From Natrinema salifodinae (GTDB lineage Archaea > Halobacteriota > Halobacteria > Halobacteriales > Natrialbaceae): 64,000 bases of DNA. The notes beneath the pieces were generated by a model, which was given only the letters and a program-made list of their open reading frames with translations, was not told the DNA's origin and did not search any database. Both the position numbers and the translations under genes were made by a program. The stretch spans positions 637,491-701,490 of the forward strand of contig NZ_FOIS01000003.1 in assembly GCF_900110455.1 (NCBI RefSeq), read 5' to 3'. Of this stretch, positions 56,912-64,000 are shown piece after piece (within the stretch, counting starts at the first letter, position 1; every line of letters begins with the position of its first letter).

Positions 56912-57066
56912 ACTCGATCCTCCGTCGCCGGAACGTCTAAAGAACGTCCCTGAATGTGCCCAGTGTCCGCACGGCAGCGCCGTTCGTCCCCGATCCGCGA
57001 GACGGCGCTCCTCGGACCGGCAGTACTCGGCACCGGCACTATTTCGATCGTGCCCGTAGCTCGCGT

Positions 57067-57726
57067 ATGCTCGTCCTCGGTGACGCCCACGCGTCCGAGC
57101 CGGACCGGTCTGAAACGCTGCTCGGCATCTACCGCACGCTCGAGCCCGACCGCGTCCTTCAAGTCGGCGACCTCCAGCGGTACGACCTGCCGGCGCCCAC
57201 CTGGTTCGTCGCGGGGAACAACGAGGACTTTGACGTCATCGAGGCGCTGCGCGCCGGCGAGGACCGAGACCCGCCTGCCGAGACCGACGTCCGCAACGTC
57301 CACCTCCTCGCGAGTACGGCCGCGACGGTTGACGGCCTGCGGGTTGCCGGGCTCTCGGGAAACTTCGCCCCCACGAAGTACGATCTATCGCGCGACGAAC
57401 TCAGCGGCGAACGCCGCCGCCACTTCACGCACGAGGACGTCGAGCGAGCCGCCGACCTGGAGGATATCGACGTCTTCCTCACCCACGAGGCCCCGACCGG
57501 ACTGCTGTCGTACGGCTACGATCCCGGCTGCGAGCACGTCGACGACCTGCTCGAGGCGATTTCGCCCGACCTCTGCCTGGTCGGCCACCACCACCGCCAT
57601 CGCGAGGCCGAATTCGCGGATACCAGAGTCGTAAGTCTCGCACCGGCGTGGGAGCGCTACTACACGCTCGATCCGGAGACGCTCACACTCGAAGCGCACG
57701 ACCACGAGTTGGCTACGGACGACTGA
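57067..57726 (+). CDS. calcineurin-like metallophosphoesterase
   Basis: This 219-residue protein starts at ATG 57067. It has the metallophosphoesterase signatures MLVLGDAHAS (D6, H8), VLQVGDLQRYD (about 30-40), FVAGNNEDF (about 47-55; N51), FLTHEAPTG (about 138-146) and VGHHHRHREAEF (about 172-183). The N-terminal Asp-x-His, GD and GNxxD residues bind two metals. Likely substrates are nucleotides or phosphoproteins, not deducible. No signal peptide. It is convergent with glnA. Confidence 0.9.
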   Translation: MLVLGDAHASEPDRSETLLGIYRTLEPDRVLQVGDLQRYDLPAPTWFVAGNNEDFDVIEALRAGEDRDPPAETDVRNVHLLASTAATVDGLRVAGLSGNFAPTKYDLSRDELSGERRRHFTHEDVERAADLEDIDVFLTHEAPTGLLSYGYDPGCEHVDDLLEAISPDLCLVGHHHRHREAEFADTRVVSLAPAWERYYTLDPETLTLEAHDHELATDD

Positions 57727-57804
57727 CGGACGGAAAATCGGAACCGAGCGAAGAAGCGGAAAACGGAGCGGAAAACCGGCGACCGGCGGCGAAGCGCGAA
57801 CCGT

Positions 57805-59160
57805 TTAGAACGTCTCGAGGTAGCGGTCGAGCTCCCACTCGGAGACGTCGACCAGGTAGTCCTCGAACTCCTGGCGCTTGGCCTCGACGAACTTGTCTCC
57901 GACGTGCTCGCCTAACGCGCTGTAGACCGCTTCGTCCGCCTCGAGGGCGTCGACGGCCTCGCCGAGGTTCGACGGGAGGGTGTCGATGCCGTACTCCTCG
58001 CGTTTCTGCTCGTCGAACTCGTAGATGTTCTCCCGGACCGGATCGGGACAGTCGAGGTCGTTCTCGATGCCGTCCAGGCCAGCGTGGATCATGACGGCGA
58101 GTGCGAGGTAGGGGTTACAGGACGGGTCCGGCGAGCGCAGTTCGACGCGCGACGCCGCGGGGGTTCGGGCCGCGGGCTTGCGGATCAGCGCCGAGCGGTT
58201 CCGGTCCGACCAGGCGACGTAGACGGGCGCTTCGTAGCCGGGCACCAGGCGCTTGTAGCTGTTGACGGTGGGGTTGGCGATGGCGGTGATCGCGGGGGCG
58301 TGCTCGAGGATCCCGGCGGTGAAGGCGTGAGCCTCCTCGCTCAAGTTGAACTCGTCGTCCTCGTCGTGGAAGGCGTTCTGCCCGTCCTCGGTGAACAGCG
58401 AGAGGTGGGTGTGCATCCCCGAGCCGTTGATCCGCGGGATCGGCTTGGGCATGAACGTCGCGTGGAGATCGTGCTGGGCGGCGATCGCGCGGACGACCGT
58501 CCGGAACGTGGCAACGTTGTCGGCCGTCGTGAGCGCGTCGTCGTAGGTGAAGTTGATCTCGTGTTGGCCTTCGGCGACCTCGTGGTGGCTGGCCTCGACT
58601 TCGAAGCCCATGTCCTCGAGGCCGTAGATGATGTCGCGGCGGACGTCGGAGGCGAGGTCCTTCGGCGCGAGGTCGAAGTAGCCGCCGGCGTCGTTGGTCG
58701 TGGTCGTCGCGCGGCCGTCCTCGTCCTCCTCGAAGAGGAAGAACTCCGGTTCGGGTGCGGCGTTGACCGTGTAGCCCATCTCCTCGGCGCGCTCGAGGGC
58801 ATTCTTGAGGACGCGGCGCGGGTCGCCCTCGAAGGGCTCGCCCGTGGAGGTATCGTAGACGTCACAGATCATCCGGGCGGCGGCGCTCTCCTCCTTCTGG
58901 CGCCACGGGAGGATCGCGAACGTTTCCGGATCCGGCTTGAGACGCATGTCCGACTCCTGAATGCGAACGAAGCCCTCGATAGAAGAACCGTCGAAGTAGA
59001 TACCCTCGGTGAACGCCTTTTCCGCCTGGCGAGCCGGAACGGAGACGTTCTTGACAGTGCCCAGAATGTCGGTAAACTGGAGACGGAGGAAATCAACGTC
59101 CTGTTCCTCGATCTCGTCCAATACCGCCTGTTCGACGTCCGTGAGGTTTCCGCTTGTCAT
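57805..59160 (-). CDS. glnA: glutamine synthetase, type I
   Basis: This 451-residue enzyme makes glutamine from glutamate, ammonia and ATP. It has [17 protein letters not shown] (about 54-70), [14 protein letters not shown] (about 137-150), [26 protein letters not shown] (about 237-248), [32 protein letters not shown] (about 292-323) and [16 protein letters not shown] (about 343-358). All active-site regions are present. No adenylylation Tyr motif is clearly seen near the C-terminus. The divergent partner is an Lrp-type regulator with a shared 126-base promoter region. Confidence 0.97.
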   Translation of the reverse strand: MTSGNLTDVEQAVLDEIEEQDVDFLRLQFTDILGTVKNVSVPARQAEKAFTEGIYFDGSSIEGFVRIQESDMRLKPDPETFAILPWRQKEESAAARMICDVYDTSTGEPFEGDPRRVLKNALERAEEMGYTVNAAPEPEFFLFEEDEDGRATTTTNDAGGYFDLAPKDLASDVRRDIIYGLEDMGFEVEASHHEVAEGQHEINFTYDDALTTADNVATFRTVVRAIAAQHDLHATFMPKPIPRINGSGMHTHLSLFTEDGQNAFHDEDDEFNLSEEAHAFTAGILEHAPAITAIANPTVNSYKRLVPGYEAPVYVAWSDRNRSALIRKPAARTPAASRVELRSPDPSCNPYLALAVMIHAGLDGIENDLDCPDPVRENIYEFDEQKREEYGIDTLPSNLGEAVDALEADEAVYSALGEHVGDKFVEAKRQEFEDYLVDVSEWELDRYLETF

Positions 59161-59286
59161 CTTTCTCGTCGTCGTATCCTCGTAACTCTGCTACTAAAAC
59201 ACTACTGTTCCGAGCAAATCTTCGCTCACCCACATGAAACTGTATATTCGTAAAGTTCTAAAGGCTCCAGTGAGAGGTTGGATGTG
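59161..59286. promoter_or_regulatory. divergent glnA/lrp promoter region
   Basis: On the minus strand, GTGTTTTAGTAG (about 59191-59202) lies 31-42 bases before the glnA ATG. On the plus strand, TTCTAAAG (59256-59263) lies 24-31 bases before the lrp ATG at 59287, so the lrp mRNA is leaderless. Between them, CTGTATATTCGTAAAG (59240-59255) is AT-rich and may hold an Lrp site. One regulator could control both. Confidence 0.5.
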
Positions 59287-59748
59287 ATGACGTACGAAAA
59301 TCTCGATGCAAAACTAGTGAATGCACTTCTGGGCGACGGACGCGCGAGCCTGCGCAGCCTGGCCGAGGAGCTCGACGTCTCCGTGACGACCGTTTCGAAC
59401 CACCTCTCTGATCTCGAAGAGGAAGGCGTGATCGAGGGGTACACGCCGCGGGTGGACTACGACGCCGTCGGCTACGACGTCACTGCAGTCATCCAGCTCC
59501 AGGTCGAGGGGAACGCCCTTCCCGACGTCACCGATACGCTGAGCGACCACCGCCAGATGATCTCGGTCTACGAGGTCACCGGAGACTACGACGTCATCGC
59601 CATCGGCAAGTTCGAGGATACGGACGGGATGAACGAGCAGATCAAACAGCTGTTGACCGATCCGGACATCAAGGCCTCGAACACCAGCGTCGTTCTCAAC
59701 GCCGTAAGCGAGAACGAGCAGTTCGAACTCGACGTTTCCGAGTCCTGA
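59287..59748 (+). CDS. Lrp/AsnC family transcription regulator
   Basis: This 153-residue protein has an N-terminal winged helix ([58 protein letters not shown], about 6-63). A RAM/ligand-binding ferredoxin fold ([56 protein letters not shown]) follows. Preferring ATG 59287 to the upstream TTG at 59278 gives a leaderless start. The divergent glnA gene suggests that it controls nitrogen metabolism, as described for haloarchaeal Lrp homologues adjacent to glnA. Confidence 0.93.
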   Translation: MTYENLDAKLVNALLGDGRASLRSLAEELDVSVTTVSNHLSDLEEEGVIEGYTPRVDYDAVGYDVTAVIQLQVEGNALPDVTDTLSDHRQMISVYEVTGDYDVIAIGKFEDTDGMNEQIKQLLTDPDIKASNTSVVLNAVSENEQFELDVSES

Positions 59749-59931
59749 GTCGACCAGTCGACCGTTTGATCGCAGCCGGTTGCTTTTCGCGTCGCCGCTC
59801 GATTGAGGGGACGCGGCGTCGGTCGTCATCGACGAGCGCCGCGTCGCGACCGCCGTGATTGTCTCGCTGGGCTCGATTTCGAACTCCGGCGGATCGTAAC
59901 CACCTCCGTCAGCGGTGACTATCCGCCGACG
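59749..59931. other. gap between lrp and the 46-residue membrane protein gene
   Basis: No credible gene or RNA in these 183 bases. It is GC-rich and the frames are Arg-rich. Confidence 0.4.
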
Positions 59932-60072
59932 CTATCGGCTGTACATGATGATCGCGCCGAGCGCGAGGAGCAGCAGGCCCCACCATAGCGAGTCGCCCGG
60001 GAGGAGCTTGAGGAGGAGCGTGACGACGCCGGACGTGAACAGCGACCAGCCAATGGTCGTTTGGGTACTCAT
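59932..60072 (-). CDS. 46-residue small membrane protein
   Basis: ATG 60072 to TAG 59932 encodes MSTQTTIGWSLFTSGVVTLLLKLLPGDSLWWGLLLLALGAIIMYSR (46 residues). Two helices (about 8-24 and 29-45) with a GDSLWW turn are clear. The stop is intact. It is oriented as the thermosome gene and separated from lrp. Such short hydrophobic proteins are common but seldom annotated. Confidence 0.65.
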   Translation of the reverse strand: MSTQTTIGWSLFTSGVVTLLLKLLPGDSLWWGLLLLALGAIIMYSR

Positions 60073-60289
60073 AGGCGGTCCATGACGTCCAGCGTAAAAG
60101 GTCACTGGCTTGCCACCACCGCGGGGCGACGGGATTCGACCGAGACGAAGCGATCGCTACGGTCGGTACTCGACAGATGTCCGGTCGAAAAAACGAGCGA
60201 ACTCGAACGCGCGGTCGATCGGACGACGGTGCGACTCGGACGCTATGACGGAAGCGGCTGGGGGTGGTGTGAGTGGCGCGGAGCCGACT
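60073..60289. other. gap between the small membrane gene and the thermosome gene
   Basis: This 217-base stretch shows no gene, RNA or repeat. It is the 3' flank of the thermosome gene. The thermosome C-terminus [14 protein letters not shown] ends at 60290. Confidence 0.4.
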
Positions 60290-61954
60290 TCACATCATGC
60301 CGCCCATGCCGCCGCCCATGCCGCCCATGCCGCCGGCGCCGGGGGCGCCTTCCTCGTCGCCGCCCTTGTCGGTCGACAGGTCGCCGGCGGAGATGATGTC
60401 GTCGATCTTGAGGACCAGGTTCGCGGCCTCGGCAGCGGAGGTGACGGCCTGCTCCTTCGCGTGAGCGGGCTCGACGACGCCAGCCTCGAAGGTGTCCTCG
60501 ACGTCACCGGAGAAGACGTTCAGGCCGGCCTTGACGTCGCCGTCGTCGTGGGCGGAGCGCAGGTCGACCAGCGTGTCGATGGAGTCCAGACCCGCGTTCT
60601 CGGCGAGCACGCGCGGGACGAGCTCGAGGGAGTCGGCGAAGGCCTCGACGGCCAGCTGCTCGCGGCCGGAGACGGAGTCGGCGTAGTCACGCAGGCGCGA
60701 GGCAAGTTCGACTTCAATCGCGCCGCCGCCGGCCAGCACGCGGCCGTCGGAGACGGTCTGGGCGACGACGTCGAGCGCGTCATTGACGCCGCGCTCGAGT
60801 TCGTCGACGACGTGATCGGTCGAGCCCCGAAGCAGGAGGGTGACGCCGTGGGCGTCCTCGCCCTCGACGTAGAACAGTTCGTCTTCCTCGTCGCGGGTGA
60901 CGTCACCGAAGCCGAGGTCCGCCTCGGTCGCACTCCCGAGGTCGGAAACGACGTTCGCGCCGACGACCTCCTGCAGGAACTCGAGGTCGGACTTCTTGGC
61001 GCGGCGGATGGCGAGGATGCCCTCCTTGGCCAGGTAGTGCTGGGCGAGGTCGTCGATGCCCTTCTGACAGAAGACGACGTCCGCGCCGAGGTCGGCGATG
61101 TGGTCGACCTTCTCGCGGAGCTGCTTCTCCTCGCGGTCGAGGAACTGCTGGAGCTGGTCCGGGTCCGTGACGGAAACCTCGGTGTCGATGTCGGTCTCCT
61201 CGACCTCGATGGCCTCGTTCAGCAGCAGAATGTCGGCGTCCTCGACCGAGCTGGGCATGTTGTCGTGGACGGGATCCTTGTCCACGATGCCGCCTTCGAG
61301 CAGTTCGGACTCGCCGGCGCTGTCGCCGGTCTGGGTCTCGATGTTGAGGAACTCGAGGTCGACGACGTTCTCGCCTTCCTCGTCTACGACGGTGACCTGG
61401 CGGATGGCCTCGACGATGAGTTCCGCGAGGTACTCCTTGTTGACCTCGGTGCCCTTGCCGGTCATCGACGTCTCGGCGGTCTTACGGAGGAGTTCCTCGT
61501 CGTCGGTGTCGACGTCGGTCGCGATGTCGTCGATTTCCTCACGGGCCTGCTCGGAGGCCATGTGGAAGCCCTTGATGATCGCCGTCGGGTGGATGTCCTG
61601 CTCGAGGAGGTCCTCGGCATTCTTGAGGAGTTCGCCGGCGATCGCGACGGCCGTCGTGGTACCGTCACCCGCTTCGTCCTCCTGGGTTTCGGCGACCTCG
61701 ATGATCATCTCGGCCGTCGGGTTGTCGATGTCCATCTCTTTGAGGATGGTGACGCCGTCGTTGGTGATCGTCACCGACCCCATGGAGTCGACGAGCATCT
61801 TGTCCATCCCCTTCGGGCCGAGCGTCGAGCGGACGGCCTCGGCGACCGCGCGAGCGGCACTGATGTTGTAGTCCTGCGCGTCCTTGTCCTTGACGCGCTG
61901 GGAGTCCTCGCTCATTACGATCATCGGCTGCCCCTGCTGCATTCGCTGGCTCAT
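60290..61954 (-). CDS. thermosome subunit (group II chaperonin)
   Basis: This 554-residue archaeal chaperonin folds proteins in an ATP-dependent manner. ATP-binding segments [15 protein letters not shown] (about 43-57), [15 protein letters not shown] (about 96-110) and [11 protein letters not shown] (about 395-405) are present. The Gly/Met-rich tail [14 protein letters not shown] is diagnostic. ATG 61954 is chosen on conservation ([20 protein letters not shown]). It is transcribed from a TATA box with BRE-type CGAAAG (about 61984-61996) placed for a leader of about 7 bases. Other subunits are probably elsewhere in the genome. Confidence 0.97.
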   Translation of the reverse strand: MSQRMQQGQPMIVMSEDSQRVKDKDAQDYNISAARAVAEAVRSTLGPKGMDKMLVDSMGSVTITNDGVTILKEMDIDNPTAEMIIEVAETQEDEAGDGTTTAVAIAGELLKNAEDLLEQDIHPTAIIKGFHMASEQAREEIDDIATDVDTDDEELLRKTAETSMTGKGTEVNKEYLAELIVEAIRQVTVVDEEGENVVDLEFLNIETQTGDSAGESELLEGGIVDKDPVHDNMPSSVEDADILLLNEAIEVEETDIDTEVSVTDPDQLQQFLDREEKQLREKVDHIADLGADVVFCQKGIDDLAQHYLAKEGILAIRRAKKSDLEFLQEVVGANVVSDLGSATEADLGFGDVTRDEEDELFYVEGEDAHGVTLLLRGSTDHVVDELERGVNDALDVVAQTVSDGRVLAGGGAIEVELASRLRDYADSVSGREQLAVEAFADSLELVPRVLAENAGLDSIDTLVDLRSAHDDGDVKAGLNVFSGDVEDTFEAGVVEPAHAKEQAVTSAAEAANLVLKIDDIISAGDLSTDKGGDEEGAPGAGGMGGMGGGMGGMM

Positions 61955-61983
61955 AGTCGAGCGATTGATTGATTGTGATTCTA

Positions 61984-61996
61984 CATAAATCTTTCG
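61984..61996 (-). promoter_or_regulatory. BRE/TATA promoter of the thermosome gene
   Basis: On the minus strand CGAAAG is followed by ATTTATGT (61996 down to about 61984), matching the haloarchaeal BRE and TATA layout. It lies 30-42 bases before ATG 61954, giving a short leader. This is a classical strong promoter. Confidence 0.55.
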
Positions 61997-62368
61997 CGAT
62001 CGGCTCGGTCGACGCGGTCGCCTCGCGGATCGAGTCGCCGGCGAAAACCACCGTAGTGCGGAACGATTACTCGCGTCTCGCGCACTCGAATTGGCTCGGG
62101 AATCCGCTTCAGGTGCCCATCGGGACGGAGGTTTTATATCGATGGGCAATGTGATCGGTTCTCTCGTCACGACCGACTATCGGCCTCGAGCGCGCTCACA
62201 ACCGCCTCGATCGGACCGGGGATAGCCTCGATCGATCCTGGTAATAGACGATTTGCGCGACCGAAACGGATCCCGTCGCGCCGCCGACGGGTCGGAAGAC
62301 TTGTGACTCGGTTCCGAGTCAACATAGCGGAAGGGTTATGCCGTTAGTCGCGTATTACCACTCGATCG
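61997..62368. other. intergenic region between thermosome and TraB-like genes
   Basis: Two TATA-like elements exist: TTTTATATCG at 62131-62140, which on the minus strand reads CGATATAAAA and could give a second thermosome start with a leader of about 150 bases, and the plus-strand GGGTTATGCC at 62333-62342 before the TraB-like gene. TGACTCGG-TT-CCGAGTCA at 62304-62321 is an 18-base palindrome. No coding frame is convincing. Confidence 0.45.
62304..62321 (+). promoter_or_regulatory. 18-base palindrome upstream of the TraB-like gene
   Basis: TGACTCGG (62304-62311) and CCGAGTCA (62314-62321) are exact reverse complements separated by TT. The palindrome lies 47 bases upstream of ATG 62369, just before the TATA-like GGGTTATGCC. 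It is the strongest palindrome near this promoter and looks like an operator or activator site. Confidence 0.5.
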
Positions 62369-63220
62369 ATGGCCGAGTCCCCGCCCTTCGCTGACTCGTT
62401 CGATGACCCCCGTATCACTCGCCAGTTCTGCCGCCGACTTCCGAACCCGGCCGGCGATCTGATCCTCCTTGGCGTCGTCCACGACCACCCCGCCAGCGTC
62501 GCGCGCGTCGAACGCGTCCTCGACCGCATCGACCCGGACGCCCTCGCGCTCGAACTTCCGACCGCCGCCGTCCCGCTGTACCGGGCCTACGCTCGCGACG
62601 GCGACGCGGGCGACGCGCCGCCGCGGTTCGGCGGCGAGATGAGCGCCGCAATCCGCGCCGCTTCCGACGCCGACATCGTCGGCATCGACGCCCCGAACTG
62701 GTCGTTCTGCCGTCGGCTCGTGACCCGACTGATCGGCGATCGCGTCTCACCCGCGACGGCCAGGCGCGTCCTCTCGGGCCTCGGCGGGGCAACCCGCGAA
62801 GCCCTGACCTGCCGCGTGGCCGCGACCTTGACCCACGCGACCTCGATGACCGTCGCCTGCGACGACCCGATCGAGTACGACTGCGACCCCGCCGATCCGC
62901 CGACGCGCCAGGCGGCCCACGAGCGGTCCCACGTCGCCGGCGTGCAGGCGCTGCTCGGCAGCGTCGGTACGGACGATAGCGCCCTGGCCTACCGGGACGA
63001 GACGCGCGAGCGGTGTATGATCGATCGCCTCGAGGCGCTTCGATCGGAGCCGGGCGACGTCGTCGCGGTCGTCGGTATCGACCACTTAGAGCGGCTCGCG
63101 ACGGGTCTCTCGGAATCGAAAGCGAACCCGGACGCGGAAGCGGAACCTGTCGTGGAAACGGACGCGGAAGCGGAACCGGATGCAGAAGCGAAAACGGACG
63201 TGGATGCGGAAGCGGCGTAA
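62369..63220 (+). CDS. TraB/TIKI-like family protein with repetitive acidic tail
   Basis: This 283-residue protein begins at ATG 62369. The segment GDLILLGVVHDHPASVARVERVLDRIDPDALALELP (about 29-64) matches the TraB-type GxxHxxxxS core with E62. A further conserved segment is PGDVVAVVGIDHLERLATG near 231-249. TraB-like proteins include metalloproteases of the TIKI/GumN clan; the metal-binding His and Glu are present. The tail (about 255-283) consists of Asp/Glu/Ala repeats encoded by GCGGAA-like units. A palindrome upstream suggests regulation. Confidence 0.82.
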   Translation: MAESPPFADSFDDPRITRQFCRRLPNPAGDLILLGVVHDHPASVARVERVLDRIDPDALALELPTAAVPLYRAYARDGDAGDAPPRFGGEMSAAIRAASDADIVGIDAPNWSFCRRLVTRLIGDRVSPATARRVLSGLGGATREALTCRVAATLTHATSMTVACDDPIEYDCDPADPPTRQAAHERSHVAGVQALLGSVGTDDSALAYRDETRERCMIDRLEALRSEPGDVVAVVGIDHLERLATGLSESKANPDAEAEPVVETDAEAEPDAEAKTDVDAEAA

Positions 63221-63288
63221 GACCGATTTTTCGGCGATAGCGGAGAACAAGATCCGGCATCGCCAGTATCGGAGGCGCTATTGTGCCG

Positions 63289-63603
63289 TCAGCGGCGAGC
63301 GGGCGGTTCGATCAGGATCTCGCCGTCGCCCCTGATCCGCACGTAGTGATCGTTGACGACGAACGAGAGCGTGCCGCCGCTACGGGGTGTGCCGTCGTGG
63401 CGCGGCCGAAAGAGCGCGTCCAGCGCCTCGGGATCGACGGTGTCGTACAGCGAGACGCGGCTATCTGTCACGTCGACGCCCATACAGTCGGCCAGCGCGT
63501 GGATCACGGTCGTACTGAGCGCGGCCGGTCCGTCGGGATCGTGAGCGGCGCGATACAGGGGTGGAGAGCGAGACTGCGAAGCGCGGGGCGGGTGTCCGTT
63601 CAT
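63289..63603 (-). CDS. HalOD1 output domain protein
   Basis: ATG 63603 gives 104 residues: MNGHPPRASQSRSPPLYRAAHDPDGPAALSTTVIHALADCMGVDVTDSRVSLYDTVDPEALDALFRPRHDGTPRSGGTLSFVVNDHYVRIRGDGEILIEPP. The HalOD1 pattern (LSTTVIHALAD, SLYDTVDPEALDALF, GTLSFVVNDHYVRIRGDGEI) is clear. Such haloarchaeal domains occur as output modules of signalling proteins; here it stands alone. A purine-rich GAGAGGAG lies just upstream. Function unknown. Confidence 0.9.
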   Translation of the reverse strand: MNGHPPRASQSRSPPLYRAAHDPDGPAALSTTVIHALADCMGVDVTDSRVSLYDTVDPEALDALFRPRHDGTPRSGGTLSFVVNDHYVRIRGDGEILIEPPARR

Positions 63604-63838
63604 AGCTGTTCGTCTCCTCTCACTCTCTGTTTGAAGACCAAAAACGTAATCGTTGGTTACCGGTCGATCCGTCGGATCGAGCGACTATACCGACGAAATC
63701 GGCGAAAGTCGTCTCGACGCGGACGGAACGCGACGTCGTCGGTCAGCCGCGCGGCCGTATCACCGACGCTGACCCGCGCCGGAACCCTCTCCGTGTGTCG
63801 ATGTCTGCGGAGAGCCGTCTTGCGCGTTCACGCGCCCG
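63604..63838. other. gap upstream of the HalOD1 gene
   Basis: This 235-base region holds no gene that I can support. The first 60 bases are AT-rich around 63630-63660, the probable HalOD1 promoter. Nothing else stands out. Confidence 0.4.
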
Positions 63839-64000
63839 TCACCGCCGTAGCGTCGAGATACAGTTCCAACAGTACGTAAACGTCTGGTCGGCCTCGTTTC
63901 GCACGCCGCAGTGGGGACATCGCATCGTCTCCCCATCGAACTCCAGGTCGTGATCGTCGTCCGCCTCCGCCTGGTCGGCGTCGCCGAGGTCGTCGGACGC
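63839..64000 (-). CDS. zinc-ribbon protein, N-terminus beyond window edge
   Basis: The frame is open from the right edge (64000) to TGA at 63839-63841. The 53 visible residues are DDLGDADQAEADDDHDLEFDGETMRCPHCGVRNEADQTFTYCWNCISTLRR preceded by Ala/Ser. The motif C-x2-C ... C-x2-C (CPHCG, CWNC) is a zinc ribbon at the C-terminus, preceded by an acidic linker. Its domain partner is outside the window. Similar C-terminal ribbons end haloarchaeal membrane proteins of the DUF7575/7577 type. Confidence 0.72.
   Translation of the reverse strand, partial: ASDDLGDADQAEADDDHDLEFDGETMRCPHCGVRNEADQTFTYCWNCISTLRR

Noticed and set aside
59278-59286. TTG 59278 as the lrp start
   Set aside because: ATG 59287 is a better start and has the TATA box at the leaderless distance.
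60110-61972. 620-codon plus-strand frame opposite the thermosome
   Set aside because: Antisense to a chaperonin with full family conservation; no domain resemblance.

Overview
The window is a gene-dense stretch of a haloarchaeal chromosome (class Halobacteria). The evidence is the very high GC content, an acidic Asp/Glu-rich proteome, and archaeal information-processing genes: S6e, S19e, aIF2-gamma, Rpo7/RpoE', Spt4, class I lysyl-tRNA synthetase, thermosome and PDCD5. TATA-type promoters often lie 25-30 bases before a start codon (leaderless transcripts), and many genes belong to Halobacteria-specific families. The protein repertoire would fit Natrialbaceae or a relative, but that placement is only an inference. 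I see no rRNA, convincing tRNA, insertion sequence, integrase, cas gene or CRISPR array.

Layout. 1-14.3 kb: SHOCT-domain protein (cut by the left edge), small haloarchaeal families, S6e, a DHH phosphoesterase, three universal stress proteins with a GNAT acetyltransferase, an AAA ATPase with a His-rich tail, an SDR with inverted repeats before its start, a PhnP-like hydrolase, a possible nuclease (DUF5787-type) and a winged-helix/zinc-ribbon regulator. 14.4-17.5 kb: translation/transcription operon aIF2-gamma, PIN protein, Rpo7, Spt4, GTP-dependent dephospho-CoA kinase. 17.6-25.7 kb: a 56-residue CPxCG zinc micro-protein, a long hairpin-rich non-coding stretch in front of a DUF5828-type gene, fumarylacetoacetase-like hydrolase, geranylgeranyl reductase, DUF389 membrane protein, beta-lactamase-family hydrolase. 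25.8-30.3 kb: MoeA fused to a binding-protein-like domain, cobalamin-binding protein, JAMM desampylase candidate, DoxX. 30.6-38.2 kb: sulfatase, HisRS, PP-loop enzyme, PDCD5, S19e, ThiL, a site-2 protease, DUF7123. 38.2-45 kb: AT-rich island, MobB-MoaE fusion, CapA, PyrH-LysRS, a PDZ site-2 protease. 45-52.5 kb: PadR, PitA (HemQ-like plus ABM), a DAACS transporter, Tat-exported subtilase, two regulatory-looking zinc or small proteins. 52.7-64 kb: YgfZ-like protein, an orphan E1-alpha, gamma-carbonic-anhydrase-like protein, phosphoesterase, glutamine synthetase with divergent Lrp, thermosome, TraB-like protein, HalOD1 protein, and a zinc-ribbon protein cut by the right edge.

How the genes fit together. 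MoeA, MoaE and the JAMM protease belong to the archaeal molybdopterin/SAMP (ubiquitin-like) axis. PyrH and LysRS overlap by four bases, and so do several other neighbours, suggesting translational coupling. Lrp and GlnA share a 126-base divergent promoter and are probably one nitrogen-control unit.

The most promising unexplained signal is the 17.9-18.23 kb non-coding stretch. It has two candidate promoters and several perfect hairpins, and two of these are mutually exclusive immediately before the start codon of the DUF5828-type gene. That is unusual in a lineage dominated by leaderless transcripts. Further leads are three 13-base palindromes of identical 6-1-6 geometry at promoters, other promoter palindromes, a PitA with an intact coproheme decarboxylase active site, a carbonic-anhydrase fold lacking one zinc ligand, and three small proteins of 46-58 residues that are easy to miss.
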